From Massariosphaeria phaeospora (lineage: Eukaryota > Ascomycota > Dothideomycetes > Pleosporales): DNA of 64,000 nt. The translations under genes were made by a program, and so were the position numbers. This document shows, piece after piece, positions 57,322 to 64,000 of the stretch (position 1 is its first letter; each line of letters starts with the position of its first letter). Location of the stretch: NCBI GenBank assembly GCA_011032825.1, contig JAADJZ010000010.1:744001-808000 (forward strand), read 5' to 3'. The notes under the pieces were generated by a model. The model did no database searches. It saw only the letters and a program-made list of their open reading frames with translations, and had not been told where the DNA came from.

Positions 57322-58485
57322 TCAACGATCGCCCAGGTCGAACCCCGTCGAGCGTCCTTGGGTCGGTCGAGTGCTATCTCTGCCATAAGCAAGCGGATCA
57401 TCGTTCGGAGGCGGCGCGCCACGCTGCCAGTTCCACGGCATCCAGCCACTGCTCGCCCGTCTATCCAGCGCCGGGGGCGTCATGGGATAAGGCGGCCTCT
57501 GCTCCGAGCCTATCTCATCCCGCTCGATTGTGTCGAACTCAGCCTCGCTGCGGCTCTTGGACAGGCCCCCACCACTCTCATAGTATCTGCTTCCCCCGTC
57601 CCGCTTCTGCCGCAGGTTGTCCTGCTCGCGATCGAAAGCCTGGAGCAGCGTCTCGAGGCGCTCGCGCTGGGACGCCACGTAGCTGATCCTGTCGTCGTTG
57701 TTGCGGATGTTGTCGGGCACGAGCGTCGAGCTGCGGCTCAGCTCTGCGGCTTGGGCGTCGCGGTTGCCGGCGCCGTAAAGAGCGCTGGCGCCGCTGAGGG
57801 CCTGGTTGACGAGGCTGTAGAGGTCGTTGTTGCCACGCGCAGCGGGCATGTTGAATCTCGACATGAGGTTCTGCGCATACGTCTGGCCCTGGCTCGGCGG
57901 CGGAGCAGGCTGGCGGGGCCGGAAGCCCATGACGTTGACCTTGACCCACTCGATGCCCTGCTCCAGGTAGGAAAGCCCGGCGGACTTGGCCCGGTCGTGC
58001 ACATCGGTTATCAGGTCGTCGATCTCGCGCTCGTGGTGGTAGAGGAAGGGTTCAAGGTACTCCTGGTAGATTAGATTTGCACCCTGAGAGCCTGGCAGGA
58101 TCAGGTATAGGTGGATGCAGAAGCGCATCCACGACCAGAACGGGACCCAGCCGAGGATGAAGTCGAACGTGTTCTCGACGAGGTGGAGGAGCGACAGGGT
58201 GATGAAGTACATGAGCCATGGCGCGAGCAGGGCGGGATCCGACGTGTGCAGCGCTTTGTAGGAGGCAAACACGGGGAAGAGGACAGTGGTCGCGACGCTG
58301 GGCATGTGTTAGCTGCTGGCAAAGCTCTCCCAATGGTACGTGAGGCGATTGGAGGCTGCACACGCCGAGACAACGTCTTGCGACACACACACATAGACAG
58401 GCGTCTGCTCTAGGGCTCCTGCTATCGGAGCAGATTGCGGGGGCGGGGCTACTTACGTTAGACCGTCCGCTATGAAACCGAACAT
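57322..58485 (-). CDS. REEP/Yop1-like (TB2/DP1/HVA22) ER membrane protein
   Basis: Exon 1 (58485-58457) and exon 2 (58297-57322), with a 159-nt intron (GTAAGT...CAG), give 334 residues. The TB2/DP1/HVA22 domain occupies residues 1-105: MFGFIADGL, TTVLFPVFASYKALHTSD, PWLMYFITLSLLHLVENTF, ILGWVPFWSWMRFCIHLYLILPGSQGANLIYQEYLEPFL. Paired hydrophobic hairpins of this kind curve and tubulate ER membrane. The C-terminal 220 residues are long, charged and disordered, so this is the longer fungal paralogue rather than Yop1 itself (about 170 residues). The short first exon matches the family N-terminus. Confidence 0.88.
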
Positions 58486-61400
58486 GCTGGCTGCTCTCTA
58501 GTTGCTAAGAAAGTCCCTCGTGTACCGGGGGTGAAGAATAGAAACGAGAGGGTTGACGGAACAGGTGTACAAGCTGGGTCGTGTGTGGATGCGTCAAGAG
58601 AGCTGCCTTCACTGGTGGCACTTGTTACTCAGCTTCAGCAGCCCCGCCGCCCGACCACCCAGGGCCTTTGTGCCCGACTCTGACCGCATCAATGACGCAT
58701 TTTGTCCGACAGTAAGGCAGTCGGCATAGCACAAGCAAGTCAGCTGCTTGTTCGCCAGACCTCTGCATGTTGGGACTAACAATGTCTTGTGAGCAACCTA
58801 CGGCTCCCGTCCCGTGAGACAACGCTAGTGTACGGTATGGTGTTGCCGAGGCTGTCCTTTTCGTCTCGTCTTCTCTTCGTCCTCTCGCCATCATCGCACT
58901 GCATTCACCAGAAGAGCCTACGCTCGGTTTGGGTGCAAGGCCAAATCTAGCCTTTCAATACCACTTGCCTGAGTTTATTGCATTAAGCATATATTCAGTA
59001 AAGAATACAACCGAATCTTCAAGGGGGAGCTCACATTGAATTGCGAAATGGCTAGACTCTAGAATGGTAGAAGCAAAAAGGCGTTATGTTAGTCCTGTCT
59101 TCAGTCCGAAGTCGTTGGGAGAACCATAGTTACTCAGATGGGATGGGAAAGGGGAATGTTTTCCCTACTTTTGCGGATGAGCAGAAGGTTATCCGAATGT
59201 TGAGGGATTTGAAGCGTCTATTTCATCTAGAGTGGTTGTAGGACTCAGATTTAAATCGGAAACGAGGACGGATGTGCTCTGATATCGAATTTGTTGCTTC
59301 ATCCGGAGGAGTACATCAGTCATAATTGCATCCTGCAGGAACCTCAGGTACTCCGTGAACTGTCCTTAGCTTACCGAATGCAACGCCTCCTAGAGATGCT
59401 ATATTGTAGAAAAGTAACTATGCCTGGGTGTTGCAATTTTGGCGGGTTAGCGCTGAAAGGGAGTAATGTCGCGTTGGCGTGCTCATGTTTGTATCTGATG
59501 GAAGCGCGTTGGGAAGATTCGTAGTAAGTCAGGGCACCTTGCTTAGGGTAAACTAGGTTCTCGGGGTTATGAGGGGCTGATTAGATGCAATATATATATA
59601 TTCTGAGGTAGGCGGTTGGGATGCTTTGATATACTGTGTTGAGCGTGCGGTCTCCAGATGTAGACCGGCCCTTATTATTCCCCCTACACCCACAAATTCT
59701 CGAGGGACACCAATGAAAACCATGCGGTCGTCTGGTCTGGCTGGCTCATCCAACAGGCTATCAATCTCTTTCCAGAACCTGCTTGACCGCCAGCGCTGAT
59801 AGAGAGTACATTCGAGTCTCTTGTAGTCAGTTGGAAGATTATGAAGAAAGTGCCTTGTCGAGATACTTTTTCGTTCAGGTGGGCTTCTCAGTCGGTCGTT
59901 TGAAACAGCTAAGCGAGCGTGAGATCTCAAGTGCGGATGTATCCAATGCACGGAGTATAAGCTTTCGGCGTCAAGTGAGGAATCTATTTTGTTATGCAGA
60001 AACTGATGATCTTGCCTTAGGTATCAAGAGATACGGGCTTATTTTTGTGGAGTTACTTACCTGGCCGGATACCCCTTCTTCAAGGAGGTGTACTGTAAGT
60101 ACAGTCTTTTCTAGTGATAGAGCAAGTAAAGCATGTAGGTTTCGAACAGCCCAACATCGATCGCATGCTCTGGAAATGCGGGACCGGTTTCCAGGCTTCT
60201 CTTACACGGAGGCTTGTTTGCGCTTGGTCATGGGTTGGCAAGGCATAACGTAGTGATCTCCAGTCGAGAAATTATTCCATCGACTGATCGATCAGAAGTC
60301 AATTGCGTTGTGAATCTAGATGAGGAACTGCGCCACAGGGAGCACTCCAAACGTGAGAATAATAGAAGAGATGTAGGAAGAGTGAGACCAAGACCTCCGG
60401 CTTAGTCTCTGACCTAGGATATTTCCTCAATACGGTTGTTCGACGCGCTAGAAATTCCCAGCAACCGGGCAAGGATCTTCTGGTGGTTCTACAAACCCTG
60501 TCGCTCTGTCAGAATGGCTAATATCCCGGTAGGATGCACTGATGGAGTTGTTGGGCATAGCGGAGGTTTAATCTATTCTTGGCCCGAAGAAAAACGCGTG
60601 TACCCATGGTATGCTCATTCGGGAAAGACTTCGCGATATCACCATGCTACCGGAGCGGTAGACTACATCAAGGGTGCGGCGATGTGTTATACCTAGTTGT
60701 TATGAGGCCACATGGTCGCTGTGAGTCGAGAACAGGGTGTGGGGATGGCCTGACAGGTCCAACAATAAGGCGCTCCCCCAGATTCCCGTCCTCAAGTGGA
60801 CAACGCACCGTCCTTTGGGCATGTGGCGAGACGGCGAGATGTTTTTTTTGATAGGTTCAGGTTGGAGGTAGATATATATACGAAAGCCGAGGGTATGAGA
60901 AGATGAGCAACGATTCTGAGTAAGGTCAACAACGGTCCGATACGGGCGTGATTCGGGTATTCGGATGCAAAATCACAGTGCGTGGCGCAGGTGAGACGCA
61001 CAGGCAAAGTCTAAAGATGAGGATGCCGAGTCCGTGGTTATCGATAGGAGAAGCCAGCTGAAGGATGTTGGGATCGGTGCAGGGGATCAGGCCTGGGCCA
61101 CGCAGGCCCGCGCAGCATCTGCATGAAGACAGAAGATTTGGTGGAGATTCTGGTTGGCATCATTTCAGCGGGCGCGGCGCTCGTTGGTGGGCCAGCGACC
61201 AGATTGGCGGCGGCGGCGGTGGCGTGCTGGTTGTCGGGTTTTCCGAGCTGGCGGACTTGAGCGTTGGGGACTCGTTGGCGGCGCTGCAGGGGCCGCGGGG
61301 CTAGTCAGGGGCACGCGGCAGCGCGGCCGGTGGTTGGCTCGCACCTCGTTGGCTCGTTTCACCAAATCGCGAACCTCAGCGACGACGTGCATTCAAATTC

Positions 61401-61780
61401 CCCGGGCCCTGCGCAGTGCTTCACCGACCCTCCCCTCCCTCCGCGACTCTCCTCTGCTGGCTGGGCATTTCTGGACCTTCTCTCCCCGTCGCTCTCGTTG
61501 TTTTTTTATTCTACCCCGAACCGACGGCAGGCCATCGTTCAATCGCTGTCTCTACCACGGCTCGACGCTCCCATTCCCCGACAGCTTTCTCTTCAACCCT
61601 CGTTTGTCGGACAATCGAGCTGCTGCTTCCGCCACCCTGCCGTTGCCCACTCCGTACTGGTGACGACACGCCCCGGCCAGCTCGTGGACGCTCGTAGCCC
61701 TGATGCACCACCCCCAGAAATCGCCCTCCTTCCGACTCTCTCGCCAGGGCTTCCAGCAGCTGGACAGCTCTCCCGACAAC
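58486..61780. other. Long gene-poor region upstream of the channel gene
   Basis: Across 3.3 kb no frame could be tied to a known protein. One frame of 156 codons at 59783 and one of 86 codons at 60436 were considered and not accepted. From 61,150 to 61,320 the DNA is GC-rich, and from 61,400 to 61,780 pyrimidine-rich, fitting the promoter and leader of the channel gene. Confidence 0.5.
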
Positions 61781-64000
61781 ATGGCCAACAACCCCAACGA
61801 CATCCCCCTGCAGACTGTCGTCAGTCACACGCCCACACACGCGCCGACAGCCAAGGAAGAACACTCAGAAAAGCAGGGCCTATTCCACCGCGGGCGGAGG
61901 AGGGTGCAGAAGGTGGACTCCAAGGGCGAGGCCTATCGTTCGCCCCAGTCGGATGAGGAGAAGACGGCTCTCAACCGCATGGGCCGGATATACACCAAGA
62001 TTCTCAACTTCAGCATCGTCACTCGTTACATAATATACGTAACACCTCTGACCCTCATCCTGGCCATTCCGATTATCCTCGCCCAGACCATCTGGGCGGG
62101 CACGGACGAAAAGGGTAACCCAAAGCACTCGATCGGAAAATCAGACCCAAACAAATTTTTTATCTGGATCGAAATTGGTAAGTGGCTCCCGGCAGAAGAT
62201 TGCTTCCTCAAGCTTCTTGCTCATCGTGACCTAGTTTGGTTGAGTTTCTGGGCCTGCAAGGTTCTCGCCCACTTCTTGCCCAACATCTTCGAGTTTCTCG
62301 TTGGTGTTGTGAGCCCTGGCGTCCGCAAATATGCTTTATTGCTCAGGGCCATCGAAAAACCTTTGTCGTTTGTCTTCTGGATGGTGGTCAATCAGGTCAC
62401 ATTCCCGCTGGTGAGTTCTATGCACCTGACTTATACTATTCCTTCTAACGCAGCACAGCTTGTCAAGGTGAACATGAACATCAATCCAACCGTGACATGG
62501 ACCGTGAAACTGGGGTCTGTGCTTCTTGCTTCCCTAGTCTGCACGTGCATAATTCTTGCCGAGCGGGTCTTGATTCAAATAATTAGCATCAGCTACCACC
62601 GCAAACAGTTCGACGACAAGATCAAGGAGTCAAAACGGAACATTTATCTGCTCGGCTTGCTATACGATGCATCACGAGAATTATTTCCATCGTACTGCAA
62701 TGAGTTTGCCGAGGAAGACTACATCATCCAGGACTCCCTCCAGTTCACTATGGGTAGCAAGACCCAGACCTCGAAGCATGGGCGTTCCGGTTCTCACACG
62801 CCAATGCGTCTACTTCACGATGTTGGTAGATTCGGTGACAAAGTTACTTCTGGTGAGTACCCTAACTTTGGCTATTTGGATACAATCTAATTTCCTGGTA
62901 GCGTTCGGTACCGTAGCGCAGGAGATGACTGGCAAGAAGGTGTTTGACCCAAACTCCGCCCACTCCATTGTCCTGGAGGCCTTGGACAAGAACCGTTCAG
63001 CTGAAGCTTTGGCTAGGCGTGTATGGATGTCCTTTGTGGTTGAGGGCAAGAATGCTCTGTTTCAAGAGGATTTGGCCGAAGTTATGGGTCCTGGACGGCA
63101 GAGGGAGGCCGAGGAGTGCTTTGGCTCACTCGATCGCGATGGTAATGGGGACATCAGTCTTGACGAAATGATCCTTACAGTCACCGAATTCGGGCGGGAA
63201 CGCAAATCCATCGCCTCTAGCATGCACGACGTTGATCAGGCCATCAACGCTCTGGATGCGCTTCTGTTCACCATCGTGTTCATTGTCTGCGTCTTCGTGT
63301 TTAGTAAGTTCTCACTAGTATCTATCAACGTCTTGCTTTCCGCTAACCTGTTTAGTCTGCTTCATCAGCCCCAGTTTCTTAACCACCCTTGCTACGTCTG
63401 CGACTGCCCTTCTTTCTTTGTCATTTGTCTTCGCGGCTACTTGCCAAGAGATCCTTGGTTCTTGTATCTTCCTCTTCGTCAAGCACCCGTACGACATCGG
63501 TGATCGCGTTGACATTGCTCTTGACCAACTCACCGTAGAGCACATCTCGCTCCTATACACAGTCTTCAAGAGGGTCAACAATGGCAAGATCGTACAGACG
63601 CCGAATATCGTTCTGAACAACCTATGGGTCGAAAATATCTCCCGCAGCAAAGCTATGAGGGAGCAGATATCCATTTTCGTCAGCTTCGACACTAGCTTCG
63701 AGGATGTCAACGCTCTAAAGCAGGAGATGCTGGCTTTTGTCAAGGAACCCCTCAATAGCCGCGACTACCATGCGGATATTGAGATCGAAGTTGTTAGCAT
63801 TGCTGAGATGAACAAACTAGAGCTGCGATGCGAGATCCGGCATAAGAGCAACTGGTCCAATGAAGCGCTCCGTGCGTCGCGCCGTTCAAAATTCATGTGT
63901 GCGTTGGTCCTGGCGCTCCGCAAGATCCCCATCAACGCTCCAGGAGGTGGAGACACTGTGCTTGGTGACGCTGGCAAGCCTTCATGGTCTGTCGCCATCT
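61781..64000 (+). CDS. Mechanosensitive ion channel (MscS type) with EF-hand, 3' partial
   Basis: This is a eukaryotic MscS-family channel like fission-yeast Msy1/Msy2, located in ER or other internal membranes and tied to calcium entry under hypo-osmotic shock. Exons so far are 61781-62177, 62235-62410, 62459-62852, 62902-63303 and 63356-64000 and beyond. Introns are 57, 48, 49 and 52 nt. The second intron (62411-62458) is a multiple of three and stop-free, so retention would insert 16 residues. Several transmembrane helices precede an EF-hand loop, DRDGNGDISLDE (63130-63170 region). The MscS pore helix and FVKHPYDIGDRVDI beta-domain entry follow. The Met at 61781 is preferred over 61703 for its better context. 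The stop lies outside the window. Confidence 0.9.

Noticed and set aside
59783..60253. 156-codon plus-strand frame
   Set aside because: No recognisable motif, atypical composition and no splice-linked extension; treated as chance.

Overview
This window looks like nuclear DNA of a filamentous ascomycete, most likely a Dothideomycete. Genes carry short spliceosomal introns (mostly 46-67 nt, GTRNGT...YAG) and are closely packed on both strands. Two tRNA genes have canonical introns after position 37. An AT-rich block of dead transposons shows the stop-codon decay expected of repeat-induced point mutation (RIP). All gene names come from reading protein motifs; no database search was run.

Left arm (1-25.7 kb). 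In order: homoserine dehydrogenase HOM6 (-), a CCDC174-like nuclear protein (+), an unrecognised protein with a duplicated SCWDADD motif (+), tRNA-Phe(GAA), the autophagy scaffold ATG11 (-) divergent from a CENP-H kinetochore subunit (+), a 3-kb gene-poor stretch, the HMG-box protein NHP6 (+), tRNA-Gly(CCC), signal peptidase SEC11 (-), a PWWP protein with a possible BTB-like C-terminal half (+), a BTB/POZ protein (-), an extended SDR oxidoreductase (-) and a lipid-kinase (DAGK/LCB kinase) protein (-).

Transposon island (25,734-41,615). This 15.9-kb block is flanked by TA on both sides and can be dissected completely. Three Fot1/pogo-type elements (A minus, B minus, C plus) lie end to end. B is split by a full-length Ty3/gypsy LTR retrotransposon on the minus strand (502-bp LTRs). 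C is split twice: by a solo LTR of the same retroelement, with a CTARG target duplication, and by a 1.83-kb element of a second Fot1-like family with TA duplication. Every coding region is broken by many stops. The lengths add up: elements of about 2.2, 2.05 and 2.15 kb plus the insertions.

Right arm (41.6-64 kb). In order: a small one-pass membrane protein (+), an Asteroid/XPG-like nuclease-fold protein (-), phosphoglucomutase (+), a KES1/OSH4-type oxysterol-binding protein (+), biotin-protein ligase BPL1 (-) divergent from the mitochondrial twin-CX9C protein COA4 (+), a cytochrome P450 (-), mitochondrial recombinase MGM101 (+), a REEP/Yop1-like ER protein (-), a 3.3-kb gene-poor stretch, and an MscS-type channel with an EF-hand (+) that runs off the window.

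The genes are ordinary housekeeping functions; no biosynthetic cluster or operon-like logic is visible apart from several short divergent promoters. The nested transposon island is the most distinctive part.
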